The notes below the pieces were generated by a model. It was not told the origin of the DNA and searched no databases. It was given only the letters and a program-made list of their open reading frames with translations. A program made the position numbers and the translations under genes. This document shows, piece by piece, positions 1 through 8,675 of a stretch of 40,679 nucleotides of DNA (its first letter is position 1; each line of letters starts with the position of its first letter). This DNA is from an uncultured Alphaproteobacteria bacterium (GTDB lineage: Bacteria > Pseudomonadota > Alphaproteobacteria > Parvibaculales > Parvibaculaceae), in assembly GCA_903889655.1 (NCBI GenBank), contig CAISYL010000081.1, forward strand, positions 1-40,679. Reading direction: 5' to 3'.

Positions 1-1322
1 CCGGCCGAGATGATCATGTCGTCGCTGCGGGCCTGGAACCAGAAATAGCCCTCTTGGTCCATCAGATAGGTGTCGCCGGTGAGATTCCAGCCGTGCTGGA
101 CATAGGTCGTCTGGCGAGGGTCGTCGAGATAGCGACAGCCGAGCGGGCCCTTGACGGCAAGACGGCCGATGGAACCCGGCGGCAGCTCCTTCCCATCCTC
201 ATCGAGAATGGCCGCGCGAAATCCGGGCACCGGCCTGCCCGTCGCTCCGGGCCGAATGGCGTCGTCTGCCGCGGAAATGAAAATGTGCAACATCTCCGTT
301 CCGCCAATGCCGTCGATCAGATCGATGCCGGTCGCCGATTTGAAATCGAGCCTCGTCTGCAGCGGCAGGGGCTCGCCGGCCGACACGCAGCGCCGGAGGC
401 TCGACATGTCGTATTTGTCCGCCAGACCGAGCATGGCGCGATAGGCGGTCGGAGCCGTGAAGCAGACGGTCACCTTGTGCCGCTCGATCGCTTTCAGCAG
501 CGTCTCCGGCGACGCCACTTCGGTCAGCACGGTCGCCGCCCCTACCCTCATCGGGAAGATCAGCAACCCGCCGAGACCGAAGGTGAAGGCAATCGGCGGG
601 CTTCCACAGAATATGTCATCCGCGACTGGCTTCAGCACATGCTTCGAGAATGTATCGGCAATCGCCAGCACGTCGCGATGAAAATGGATGCAACCCTTCG
701 GCTTTCCCGTGGAGCCGGATGTGAAAGCAATCAGCGCGATATCGTCCGCAGCCGTGTCGGCCGGCGAGGACACCGGCGACGCCTCTCTCATGGCGCGTTC
801 GAGGTCACCCTGCTCTTCGCCGAAGACAAGGATGGAAACGTCCGACGTCGCAATCTCGCCCGCGAGCCTCAATTCCTCGCACAGGCGATAGTCGCAGAGC
901 GCAAGATTGATCTCAGCCTGCTCCATGACGACCGCCAGCTCGCGCGCCCTGAGCAGCGGCATGGTCGCCACGGCAATCGCGCCGACCCGTTCGACAGCAA
1001 GCCAGCAAGCCATCATCATCGGATTGTTGGGGCCCCGCAGCAGAACGCGGCTTCCGGGCCCAATGCCTCGCGCCTTCAGGACATTCGAGATGCGCCCGAC
1101 GCGCTCCAGCACCTCGACATAGGTCCAGACGGCATCGTCGCTGATGAAACATGCCCGGTCGCCGGCCCCTGCGGCGATCATGTCGTCGAGCAGCGCGACC
1201 GCGCAGTTGAGCTTCGCCGGATAGTCGAGTTCCGGCAGATCGAAAATCAGCTCGGGCCAGAGTTCCTTCGGTGGAAGGCGGTCATAGGCGAAATTGTCCC
1301 GCTGGCGATCGGCCATGGCCAT
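1..1322 (-). CDS. Aryl-CoA ligase (2-aminobenzoate/benzoate-CoA ligase-like), 3' end cut
   Basis: Adenylate-forming enzyme that would activate an aromatic or other carboxylic acid to its CoA thioester with ATP. About 440 residues are visible and the family is usually about 540, so the C-terminal lid is missing only because the window ends. Seen: the N-terminal 'LPPKELWPE' and 'LDYPAKLNCA' segments characteristic of 2-aminobenzoate-CoA ligases, the ATP-binding loop TSGSTGKPKG at residues 201-210, an IGGTEML motif, and LTGDTY followed by RSDDMI close to the window edge. The ATG at 1322 follows a GAGTAGGG ribosome site and lies only 2 bases after the stop of the isochorismatase-like gene, so the two are surely co-transcribed; ATG 1316 is an alternative. 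The acyl substrate is inferred from resemblance only. Confidence 0.85.
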   Translation of the reverse strand, partial: MAMADRQRDNFAYDRLPPKELWPELIFDLPELDYPAKLNCAVALLDDMIAAGAGDRACFISDDAVWTYVEVLERVGRISNVLKARGIGPGSRVLLRGPNNPMMMACWLAVERVGAIAVATMPLLRARELAVVMEQAEINLALCDYRLCEELRLAGEIATSDVSILVFGEEQGDLERAMREASPVSSPADTAADDIALIAFTSGSTGKPKGCIHFHRDVLAIADTFSKHVLKPVADDIFCGSPPIAFTFGLGGLLIFPMRVGAATVLTEVASPETLLKAIERHKVTVCFTAPTAYRAMLGLADKYDMSSLRRCVSAGEPLPLQTRLDFKSATGIDLIDGIGGTEMLHIFISAADDAIRPGATGRPVPGFRAAILDEDGKELPPGSIGRLAVKGPLGCRYLDDPRQTTYVQHGWNLTGDTYLMDQEGYFWFQARSDDMIISA

Positions 1323-1324
1323 CC

Positions 1325-2014
1325 CTACTCGCCCATGATCTCGATGAGTTCATCGACGGGGCGCACATCCGCAAAGGTCTGCATCACCGAGCGCATCGAG
1401 GCGAGATGACCGTCTTCATAGGCAGCGACCACCGCGTCATGCGGCATGAAGGTCTTGAAGTCGAGCATCATCGCATCGCGTATCGTCGACTCACAGCCGA
1501 CATTGGTCGCCGTGCCGACCACGATCACCGTATCGATGCCGCGTTCCCTGAAGAGCTTCTCGACATCCACGGTGTTCTTGAGGAAAGCGCTGAAGCGATA
1601 TTTCGGCAGGACGAGGTCTTCCGCCCGGACGTCGAAGCCCGAATAAACGTCATGCGTCCAACTGCCCTCGAGAAGAGCCTCGATCGCCTCGCCCCGCTTG
1701 TCGGCACTGACGAAATTCTCGAAATAATGGCCCCAATATGTATCCGTTCCCGGCGCGCCTGTCGTATGTCGAAACCAGGCGACGAGACCGCCCCGGCTCC
1801 GGAGCGCGTCCACCAGACAGTTGATCGCGGGAACGATCGTCAGCGTCGGCGGCGTGTGGAAGGGCGCGCCGGGCACGAGCCAGGCATTCTGCATGTCGAT
1901 GACCATCAACGCGGTCTTCTTCGGCTCGATGCGATCGAAGACGGCAAGTGTTCCCCGGCGGTAGATCGAACGATCGATCAACTCCTGCGGCAAGGAAGCG
2001 GAAGCCTTGGTCAT
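1325..2014 (-). CDS. Isochorismatase-fold hydrolase with Gly at the nucleophile position
   Basis: A 229-residue alpha/beta hydrolase of the isochorismatase/cysteine-amidohydrolase superfamily. The general Asp (D40 in VIDMQNAW) and Lys (K138 in LPKYRF) are present. The motif that usually reads TNVC(V/C)EST is TNVGCEST, so Gly173 stands where amidases have the catalytic Cys, and a Cys follows at 174. Known isochorismatases such as EntB and PhzD also have Gly there and use Asp/Lys to cleave a vinyl ether, while ureidoacrylate, nicotinamide and carbamoyl amidases need the Cys. The gene lies between the M14 peptidase and the CoA ligase with short gaps (25 and 2 bases). The start is ATG 2014 with GGAG eight bases upstream. 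The fold is confident; the reaction is open: vinyl-ether hydrolysis, amide hydrolysis through the shifted Cys, or no catalysis. Confidence 0.88.
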   Translation of the reverse strand: MTKASASLPQELIDRSIYRRGTLAVFDRIEPKKTALMVIDMQNAWLVPGAPFHTPPTLTIVPAINCLVDALRSRGGLVAWFRHTTGAPGTDTYWGHYFENFVSADKRGEAIEALLEGSWTHDVYSGFDVRAEDLVLPKYRFSAFLKNTVDVEKLFRERGIDTVIVVGTATNVGCESTIRDAMMLDFKTFMPHDAVVAAYEDGHLASMRSVMQTFADVRPVDELIEIMGE

Positions 2015-2039
2015 CGTCTTAGCTCCGGTATGCGGACAT

Positions 2040-3200
2040 CTATCTCAACTGGTCGAGCACGTTGTTGACGGCCGTCGGCAATGTCGTTCCGAAACGCAGG
2101 GCCCGTTCCGGCGACCAACCCTGAACGGGGTCCTCTCTCCATGACGTATCCTTGAAAGGCTGTTCGAGCAGGATCGACAGGCAGTCGAAACGCTCGGCAA
2201 TCCAGTTCCATGCCATGGTGAGATCGGCTTCGGCCGGCGAACCGCCCGGATAGGGATGGCCCAGTTCGTATTCAGGAGACGCCGCCGCCCAGCTTCGTTC
2301 GAAGGCATTGAAGAGCGATTTCAACCGCTCCGACCGCGACGGGATTTCGAGCGGGCCGCCGAGAAAATTGCATCGCAACTCCTCGTCGCCGTGGCAATCC
2401 ATGGCGAAATCGACGCCCGTCTTCTCCATGAGCGCGCGCACATGAAAGACTTCGGGGCTGCGTTCAAGGCCCGGGCTTACCCATTCGCGATTGAGGTTGG
2501 CGCCGGCCGCATTGGCACGCGTATTGCCGCGGCGCGAGCCGTCCGGATTCATGTTGGGCACGACATGAAAGACGGCCCTGTCCAGAAGATCGAGCACCAC
2601 CGGATCGTGCGGATCGAGCATGCGTTCGAGAAAGCCTTCGACGAAAAAGCCACCCATCGTCTCCGACGGATGCTGCCGTGCAATGATCCAGCAGACCCTC
2701 TTGCCGTCGCCCGGCTTGCCGATCGTCAGCATGTCGAGATCGGCGCCTTCGACGGTATGGCCGATGGTGGAAAGCATCATGCGCGGTGACATCTGGCAGC
2801 GTCCCAGCAGCTCCAGTTCGCGCTCCAGCGGATAAGGCGCCCATGTCGCGTAATAGCAGCTGTCATATTCCGGCGTGTGCTCGAAAACATAGTCGGGACC
2901 GACGAGCCGGCCTGGCACACGGAACCACCACTTGCGATCGTAGGAAACGAGAGGCCCCGTATTCGTCCAGGCGTTTTCGTAATCGTCCCGCCCGGCCAGC
3001 CGGTTCACCGCGCTCTCGCCTGCATTGACGATCCGGAACGTGCACGGGACGCCCCGGACGCCGGACGCGCGGAAGTGGTAATAGCCGAAGAAATCGGTTC
3101 CCTGATCCTTCCGAAGCGAGAGCTTGATGTCGGAGGAATTTACAGCGCTGACGACCTCTATGCTGCCGTTGGGAATATTGCCATTGATCGAAATCGTCAT
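2040..3200 (-). CDS. M14 zinc carboxypeptidase, cytosolic (CCP-like) type
   Basis: Predicted zinc metallocarboxypeptidase of 386 residues. An N-terminal beta domain (about 1-150, as in cytosolic carboxypeptidases) precedes the M14 catalytic domain. Zinc ligands are visible as HPSE (H177, E180) and H270 in DCHGDEE. The substrate-binding stretch MNPDGS...NLNREW lies at 217-240, and the probable catalytic Glu is E346 in LLEQPF. No signal peptide is seen, so it should act in the cytoplasm. Bacterial CCP-like proteins are poorly characterised; eukaryotic relatives trim C-terminal Glu or Asp. Here it sits within a catabolic operon, which suggests removal of an amino-acid moiety from an imported conjugate (inference). 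The start is ATG 3200 with GGAG upstream, 40 bases after the aldo/keto reductase stop. Confidence 0.87.
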   Translation of the reverse strand: MTISINGNIPNGSIEVVSAVNSSDIKLSLRKDQGTDFFGYYHFRASGVRGVPCTFRIVNAGESAVNRLAGRDDYENAWTNTGPLVSYDRKWWFRVPGRLVGPDYVFEHTPEYDSCYYATWAPYPLERELELLGRCQMSPRMMLSTIGHTVEGADLDMLTIGKPGDGKRVCWIIARQHPSETMGGFFVEGFLERMLDPHDPVVLDLLDRAVFHVVPNMNPDGSRRGNTRANAAGANLNREWVSPGLERSPEVFHVRALMEKTGVDFAMDCHGDEELRCNFLGGPLEIPSRSERLKSLFNAFERSWAAASPEYELGHPYPGGSPAEADLTMAWNWIAERFDCLSILLEQPFKDTSWREDPVQGWSPERALRFGTTLPTAVNNVLDQLR

Positions 3201-3240
3201 GTCGTATCTCCGCGGCGGAAGGACCGAACCCAGTCTGAAC

Positions 3241-4269
3241 CTACTTGTTCAGCTCATACTTCATGATCCGCCCATGAGGTCCCTTGATGTCTCGCTCGAG
3301 TTCATAGACATCGCCCAGTGGCCCCACGCGATCTCTCAGTGCTTCTTCGATTGCGACGATGTCCTGGGCGTCCAGAGCGAGTTTACTGATCAGTCCGTGA
3401 GCGGGGAGATGGCGCGTATTTGTGGCACCCACGATTGCCGCCGCAACGCCTTCACGATCCAGAATGGCCCGCGTCGCAACCGTCGCGATATCGCAACCAT
3501 GCTTCCCGGCAATACCACGGAGCGTTTCCAGCAGTCGCTGGAAAAGTCCCCAGCCGCCGAGATCATCTATGATCAGCTTGTATTTGATCAGCGATCTATT
3601 CGCGAATGTATTGGCCGGCTCCGCGTGCCCAAGCCAGCGCTCGGAGAGGAAACCACCGGCTACCGTCCCATAACAAAGGAGCGCGATATTATTCTTGCGA
3701 CAAAAATCCACCATCTTCCGCCGCGGCCGGTCGTCGAGCAGAGAATATTGAATCTGATGCGAAACGATGGGAACCCCTGCTTCGACGATCTCCGCCAGAT
3801 GCGGAACGTCGAAATTGGTCGCACCGACACGCGCGATCTTTCCCGCTTTCCGCTGGCGTTCGAGTTCAAGCGCGATGTCGACGTAACGCGGCACCGAATA
3901 GTCCCACCAGTGAAACTGCACGATGTCGATCTGTTCGACACGGAGCCGCCGCAACGAGCGATCGACGATACGTTCTACAAGACCGCGATCGGCGCGGGCG
4001 AGGTCCGACAGATCGGGAACGAACTTCGTATGGATTTGCACCCGGCGCGCATGATCGGGATATTTCGTACGAAACTCTCCGATAAGTGCTTCGACATCGG
4101 TGTAGATGTCGGCGCAATCGAATGTCGTAATCCCGGCTTCGACGAAGGTCGCCATGTCGTCAACGGCTTGCGTCCGGTCGATCGGCCCGTGATCGCCGGC
4201 AAGATGCCAACCACCCTTGATCAATCGCGAAATGCTATAGTCGGTTGAAATAGTGACGCGGGGAATCAT
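3241..4269 (-). CDS. Aldo/keto reductase family oxidoreductase
   Basis: NAD(P)H-dependent carbonyl reductase or alcohol dehydrogenase of the AKR superfamily, 342 residues, cytosolic. The catalytic tetrad can be placed at D51 (FDCAD), Y56 (DIYT), K82 (HTKF) and H120 (QFHWW). Later (beta/alpha)8 elements include GATNFDV, the SHQIQYSLLD strand and the cofactor-binding region AIVGATN. It resembles the uncharacterised L-fucose/D-threo-aldose dehydrogenase-like AKRs, but the substrate cannot be read. The ribosome site upstream of ATG 4269 is weak (TAGG), and the gene begins 11 bases after the TIGR04076-like stop, so translation may be coupled. Its likely job is oxidation or reduction of an intermediate in this cluster. 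Confidence 0.88.
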   Translation of the reverse strand: MIPRVTISTDYSISRLIKGGWHLAGDHGPIDRTQAVDDMATFVEAGITTFDCADIYTDVEALIGEFRTKYPDHARRVQIHTKFVPDLSDLARADRGLVERIVDRSLRRLRVEQIDIVQFHWWDYSVPRYVDIALELERQRKAGKIARVGATNFDVPHLAEIVEAGVPIVSHQIQYSLLDDRPRRKMVDFCRKNNIALLCYGTVAGGFLSERWLGHAEPANTFANRSLIKYKLIIDDLGGWGLFQRLLETLRGIAGKHGCDIATVATRAILDREGVAAAIVGATNTRHLPAHGLISKLALDAQDIVAIEEALRDRVGPLGDVYELERDIKGPHGRIMKYELNK

Positions 4270-4280
4270 ACTTAACTAAC

Positions 4281-4643
4281 CTACGAGAGAACGGTACCGG
4301 TGGTCTCCGACCGGCTGAATATGCGGCGTCCGGTTCGAGTGATGCGAAACCGGGTTGGACACAGGGGGTCGGGGCAAGCGACATCCGCATCCGACGTCAT
4401 CCAGTCGTTGGGATTCGTGTCGCGCTGCTTGGCCGCGAGCAGGGGCAAGACCGCCGCGAGCGAATAGATCGAGAACCCTTGGTCCGGTGGCAGATAAAGC
4501 ATCTCGCCGCGCAGTTCGAAGTAATCGCCGGCTTTTGCATGGCAGTAGATTTTCGCGTCTGCCGGGGCGACGACCTCCACACGTAGATCGTATAGCTCGA
4601 AAGTATCGCTGCCTGACCGGTCGGCGTTGTCCGATTCATTCAT
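4281..4643 (-). CDS. Small TIGR04076-like protein of unknown function
   Basis: A 120-residue soluble protein. From about residue 17 it reads like the TIGR04076 family: an initial beta strand (YDLRVEVV), a region naming a cysteine and GDYFEL, a central LPLLAAKQR helix, then DWM..DA..ACPDP.C and a closing FRITR strand. Cys residues in ACPDPLC are family-typical and could bind metal or take part in redox, but no function has been established for the family to my knowledge. The start is ATG 4643 with GGAGGCG upstream. A 242-base gap with a promoter-like sequence separates it from HyuB, so it probably opens a second transcription unit running through the aldo/keto reductase, M14, isochorismatase-like and CoA ligase genes. 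Confidence 0.7.
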   Translation of the reverse strand: MNESDNADRSGSDTFELYDLRVEVVAPADAKIYCHAKAGDYFELRGEMLYLPPDQGFSIYSLAAVLPLLAAKQRDTNPNDWMTSDADVACPDPLCPTRFRITRTGRRIFSRSETTGTVLS

Positions 4644-4698
4644 GAGAGCACGTCGCCTCCTTGTCCGCGAAAGACTCCATTTTCGGCGGGCCGTCTGT

Positions 4699-4727
4699 CA
4701 TATTCCGGTTATTGACTGTTCGATCAA
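4699..4727 (-). promoter_or_regulatory. Candidate promoter with TTGA/TCAA dyad before the TIGR04076-AKR-M14 operon
   Basis: On the minus strand TTGATC (4727-4722) is followed after 17 bases by AATATG (4704-4699), or after 18 by ATATGA. The -35 box overlaps an imperfect dyad TTGA-N8-TCAA (4712-4727), a shape that LysR- or GntR-type regulators could use. It lies 56-84 bases upstream of the ATG at 4643. Found by eye only. Confidence 0.35.
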
Positions 4728-4885
4728 TCACAAGCATCGGCGGTTATTTTGCGTCGGCTGCAAACTTCAAGCCCCCCACATTTCCGGAATTTCACTTGCG
4801 AGGCTTTCGCCGGAGATACGCGGCGATGCGTGATGGGTATGGTCCCGCTCCGTCCTCTCAAATTCCTTCCCGATACATGGAAGCT

Positions 4886-6601
4886 CTAACGTCTGCCTTC
4901 GCGCAGTTCTTCCGTCGCGCGCTCGTCGACACGTCCATCGCTTATGATCACTCCATAGACATCGCGGGCGGCATCGAGCGAGACATACCCCTCCAGAACG
5001 TCCTCGAGCACTTCAACGGGAGCCCGCTCAAACGGCCGTCCATAACCGGCGCCGCCGCCGGTGAGACACACGGCGACATCGCCGGCTTCCACGGCCGCGC
5101 GATAGGTCCCGACCCGCTTTTCTTTCGGCGTACCCGGAAAGAGCAACATGGCATTCGGCTCGGCTTCGCATCCGCCGGCGAGCCCCCAGGGCCGCGTCTT
5201 CGTCTTTTTCGTGACCGACAGAAATTCGCCGGGCGACCGGAACCGGATACGGCGCGTCAGAGCGACGCCGCCGCGATGCATGCCGGCACCGCCGCTATCC
5301 GCTCGCAGTTCAAGTGCCTCGATGAACATGCCCGTCTTCATTTCCATCACTTCGATGGGCGTATTGCGCACGAGGCTGCCAGAAAGATGATTGGTGGCGT
5401 TCGCTCCGTCGTGCGCGGCACCGCCGCCCCAGCCGACCGGATCGTTGTTGCTGACGGCGTAGAGCTGCCCGGTTTCCGGATTTGTGCCCACCATCATGAA
5501 GCCCGGCACATCGCCCCCTGAAGAAGCCACAAGACGATCCGGCATAGCTTGCGCAAGCGCCTTGTAGACGAGTTCGAGCGCCAGATGCGACGTCCAGAGC
5601 GTGAAGGTCGCCGAGGGATAGATCGCGTGGAAAAGATTACCGGGCGGCGCGATCACCTTGAGCGGCCGGAAGTTCCCGGCATTGCTCGGACTATGCGGCG
5701 TCGTCAGGGATTTCAGGACGAATTTGCAGATCGTCTCGGTCAGGCCGAAGGGGACGTTGATGGGCCCCCGCACGGCCGGCGACGAAGCGCTGAAGTCGCA
5801 TGTCATCCCCTCGCCATCGATCGTGACCGTCACTTTGATGGGCACCGGCGTATCGCTGATGCCGTCATCGTCGACGAGATCTTCCGCCGAATACGTTCCA
5901 TGCGGCAGTGACTCCAGCGCGCGTCGCGTCGTCATCTCGCCATGCTTCAGGATTCTCTGCGTCGCTTCCTCGAAACGCTCAGCGCCGAACTTCGCATAGA
6001 TCTCCTGCAGCCGGCGCTCGCCTGTCCGGGTGCTCGCGACCTGCGCCTCGAGATCGCCGATGACGAGGTCCGGCATCCGGGAGTTAAAACGAATGAGTTC
6101 GACGATCTCCCTGTCGAGCTTGCCCTTCTTATAAATCTTCGTGCCCGGAAAGATCAGGCCCTCCTGATGCATGTCCGTCGAATCGAGGACATAGCCCGGA
6201 TCCTTCGCCCCGAGATCCATCCAGTGGGCGCGCAAACAGGTATAGGCGAAGGGCCTCGCTTCATCCGGCGCGAAGACCGGCGCGAACAGCGTGACATCCA
6301 TCGCATGCGCCGAATTCCAGTAGGGATAGTTCATCAGGACGATGTCGCCGGGGAAGAGATTTTCCTCGCCCACATATTCGACGCCCTTGCGAATGGCGTA
6401 GTCATTCGCCCCGAGGAAGAGAGCCAGACCCGGCGCATCCGCGATCAGCTCCAGATCGCGATTATAAAGAGAGATGCCGAAATCCAGCACCTCGTAAATG
6501 ACGGGGTTGAAGGCAGTGCGGATCAACGTCCGCCGCATCTCCTCCGCGGCCGACAGGAGATAGCTGCGGATGACTTCCGTCGTGGCTCCATCCAGTGTCA
6601 T
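4886..6601 (-). CDS. hyuB: Hydantoinase B/oxoprolinase-family subunit
   Basis: Beta subunit (571 residues) of an ATP-dependent cyclic-amide hydrolase of the HyuAB/5-oxoprolinase/caprolactamase family, whose wider members also include acetone and acetophenone carboxylases. Family stretches visible: RTLIRTAFNPVIYEVLDFG near the N-terminus, PGDIVLMNYPYWN and AHWMDLG in the first third, and a Gly-rich SGGAGMHRGG segment near residue 450. The ATG at 6601 overlaps the hyuA stop as ATGA, so the two subunits are translationally coupled. The open frame extends 142 codons further upstream, but that part lies inside hyuA and is not the real N-terminus. The family is certain; the choice between ring hydrolysis and carboxylation is not settled. 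The permease, peptidase and ligase around it favour opening of an N-heterocycle. Confidence 0.93.
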   Translation of the reverse strand: MTLDGATTEVIRSYLLSAAEEMRRTLIRTAFNPVIYEVLDFGISLYNRDLELIADAPGLALFLGANDYAIRKGVEYVGEENLFPGDIVLMNYPYWNSAHAMDVTLFAPVFAPDEARPFAYTCLRAHWMDLGAKDPGYVLDSTDMHQEGLIFPGTKIYKKGKLDREIVELIRFNSRMPDLVIGDLEAQVASTRTGERRLQEIYAKFGAERFEEATQRILKHGEMTTRRALESLPHGTYSAEDLVDDDGISDTPVPIKVTVTIDGEGMTCDFSASSPAVRGPINVPFGLTETICKFVLKSLTTPHSPSNAGNFRPLKVIAPPGNLFHAIYPSATFTLWTSHLALELVYKALAQAMPDRLVASSGGDVPGFMMVGTNPETGQLYAVSNNDPVGWGGGAAHDGANATNHLSGSLVRNTPIEVMEMKTGMFIEALELRADSGGAGMHRGGVALTRRIRFRSPGEFLSVTKKTKTRPWGLAGGCEAEPNAMLLFPGTPKEKRVGTYRAAVEAGDVAVCLTGGGAGYGRPFERAPVEVLEDVLEGYVSLDAARDVYGVIISDGRVDERATEELREGRR

Positions 6602-8649
6602 GCCGCGTGCCTCCGAATGATCAGATGTCCATACTCGTCGACGGTCATTCGCTGGTCGGAGTGAATGACCGTTGTCGAGGTCCCTTCGTCGATGATGGCC
6701 GGCCCTTGAATGACATGCCCGGGGGCGAGGCGCTCGCGCGCATAGATTCCAAACGGCACCATCTGTCTCCGCGCGAAGCAATAGGCGTCTCGCACCTTGA
6801 CCAGCGCCGTGTCGGCCGGGTCCGTCGCGGGCGGCAGCTTCCGCAAGCTGGGTTTGGCGAGCTGCCCGATCGCTCTGAGGCGCAAGGTCACGACCTGCAC
6901 CGGATCGGCGATGGCGTGACCATACCGCTCGGCGTGGAGCGTATTGAAGCGCTCGACGATATCCGCCGTCTCCATATCCATCGCGATCGGAACTTCGAGC
7001 GCATGCTCCTGACCGAAGTAGCGGCATTCCAGAAAATGTTCGAGAACCTGTTCATCCGGTCGAACGCCCTGTTGATCCAGTGCCGCTCTTCCCTTTTCTT
7101 CAAGAACCGAGAAACCCGCCTCGATCGCGGGCCGTTCCGCATCGGAGAGCCGGCGGATATCCGTCTGGGAAAATTCGGACACGAGGTCGGACATCACCAT
7201 GCCCCAGGCTGAAAAAGCCGCCGGCACGTTCGGAACGATCAGGTCCACGACATCGATCTCGCGCGCGAGAAGAGGTGCGATCATCGGCCCGGCGCCGCCA
7301 AAGGCAAGCAGCGAGAAGTCGCGCGGATCCTTTCCGCGTTCGACGGTGATCTCTCGTATGGCGCCGACGGTCCGCGCGATCAGCACATCGAAGACGCCGG
7401 CCGATGCCGTCAGCACATCGGTGCCGAGAACTCTAGCGATCCGCTCTTCCATACCGCGGCGCGCGGCGGCGGCGTCGAGAGACAGGGCGCCACCGAGAAA
7501 AGCCTCCGCGTCGAGATACCCGAGAACAAGCGCCGCATCGGTCGTCGTCGGTTCGACGCCCCCTTTGCCATAGGCAATGGGCCCCGGAACGGCGCCGGCG
7601 CTTTGTGGGCCGACCTGCAGCAATCCTTCCTGAACCCAGGCGATGGAACCGCCGCCCGTGCCGATGCAGCGAATGTCGAAGATCGGGATCAGTGCCGGAA
7701 AATGCTCGAGCGTCGCCTCATGCATCACCAGTGGATCCATATTCTCGATCACGCTGGCATCGAGGCTCGTTCCGCCATAATCGAGCGAAAGCAGATGGTC
7801 CCGCCCAAGGAGGCGCGCGATGTAGGCCGCGCCAACGATACCGCCCGACGGCCCGGACATCACCGTGAAGATCGGCGCCCGTGTCGCCACCTCCGAGGTC
7901 ATCGCACCGCCGCTCGACCTCATGATCAGGAAGCGGCCGCCCAGCCCTTTGTCCAGCAGCGCCTGTTTCAGCTTGCCGACATAGGCTTCGAAGATCGGCC
8001 TGATATAGGCATCGAGAACCGTCGTTGCCGTCCTCTCGTATTCGCGATATTCGCGCGTGATCTCGCTCGATATGGAGACGGGCAATTGCGGAAAATGCTC
8101 ACGCACGATCTCTGCCGCGCGTTCCTCATGAACCGGATTCTTGTAGGAATGCAGAAACGAAATGGCGAGCGCTTGCACGCCGGCTCCGGCGAGCTCGGCC
8201 GCCGCCGCGCGGACGGCGTCCTCATCAAGCGGGGTGACGATGTCGCCCGCCGCGTCCAGGCGCCCCGGAACGCCGATCCTGTGTCGACGTTTGACGACAG
8301 GCGCCGGCCGCTCGTATGCGAAATTATACATCTGCAGGGGTGGCACGTCGGCGCGACCGATCTCGAAAACGTCACGCATGCCCTCGTTGGTGAGGATACC
8401 CGTTATGGCGCCCTTGCGTTCGAGGATCGCGTTGAGGCCCAGCGTCGTGCCGTGAACGAAAATGTCCGTTTCCTCAAGCGGCGTCCCGAGCCGTCTTATG
8501 GCTTCCAGAACCCCCTCATAAGGTTGGCCGGGCGTCGTCGGCGCCTTGGCAAGCCTTACCGACCCCTCGACACCATCAAACTGAATGGCATCGACGAAAG
8601 TGCCGCCGATGTCGACCGCGATACGAAAACGTTTCTTTGTCTCAGCCAT
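6598..8649 (-). CDS. hyuA: Hydantoinase A/oxoprolinase-family ATPase subunit
   Basis: Alpha subunit (683 residues) of the HyuAB enzyme. It has the ASKHA (sugar kinase/Hsp70) ATP-binding fold: phosphate-1 motif VDIGGTFVDA at residues 11-20, HGTTLGLNAIL, a phosphate-2-like LSLDYGGTSLDASV stretch, SGPSGG, and the LLAFGGAGPM segment in the second half. In this family ATP phosphorylates the cyclic amide or carbonyl substrate and HyuB completes turnover. Length matches single-module HyuA (about 690) rather than the fused 1,290-residue 5-oxoprolinases. The start is ATG 8649; the ribosome site is weak. It is the first gene after a 149-base gap from the TonB receptor and is coupled to hyuB by a 4-base overlap. 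Confidence 0.94.
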   Translation of the reverse strand: MAETKKRFRIAVDIGGTFVDAIQFDGVEGSVRLAKAPTTPGQPYEGVLEAIRRLGTPLEETDIFVHGTTLGLNAILERKGAITGILTNEGMRDVFEIGRADVPPLQMYNFAYERPAPVVKRRHRIGVPGRLDAAGDIVTPLDEDAVRAAAAELAGAGVQALAISFLHSYKNPVHEERAAEIVREHFPQLPVSISSEITREYREYERTATTVLDAYIRPIFEAYVGKLKQALLDKGLGGRFLIMRSSGGAMTSEVATRAPIFTVMSGPSGGIVGAAYIARLLGRDHLLSLDYGGTSLDASVIENMDPLVMHEATLEHFPALIPIFDIRCIGTGGGSIAWVQEGLLQVGPQSAGAVPGPIAYGKGGVEPTTTDAALVLGYLDAEAFLGGALSLDAAAARRGMEERIARVLGTDVLTASAGVFDVLIARTVGAIREITVERGKDPRDFSLLAFGGAGPMIAPLLAREIDVVDLIVPNVPAAFSAWGMVMSDLVSEFSQTDIRRLSDAERPAIEAGFSVLEEKGRAALDQQGVRPDEQVLEHFLECRYFGQEHALEVPIAMDMETADIVERFNTLHAERYGHAIADPVQVVTLRLRAIGQLAKPSLRKLPPATDPADTALVKVRDAYCFARRQMVPFGIYARERLAPGHVIQGPAIIDEGTSTTVIHSDQRMTVDEYGHLIIRRHAA

Positions 8650-8675
8650 GTGCCGCTTTTTCTGTCAGTGAATGA

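Noticed and set aside
54-1409. Plus-strand open frame of 451 codons
   Set aside because: Antisense to the CoA ligase, whose minus-strand translation shows all adenylation motifs.
1325-2014. Enterobactin/phenazine-type isochorismatase
   Set aside because: The Gly motif matches, but there is no aryl-carrier domain, isochorismate synthase or NRPS gene in the neighbourhood.
6602-7027. 142-codon upstream extension of HyuB
   Set aside because: It lies within hyuA in another frame. The ATGA overlap start at 6601 gives the standard HyuB N-terminus.
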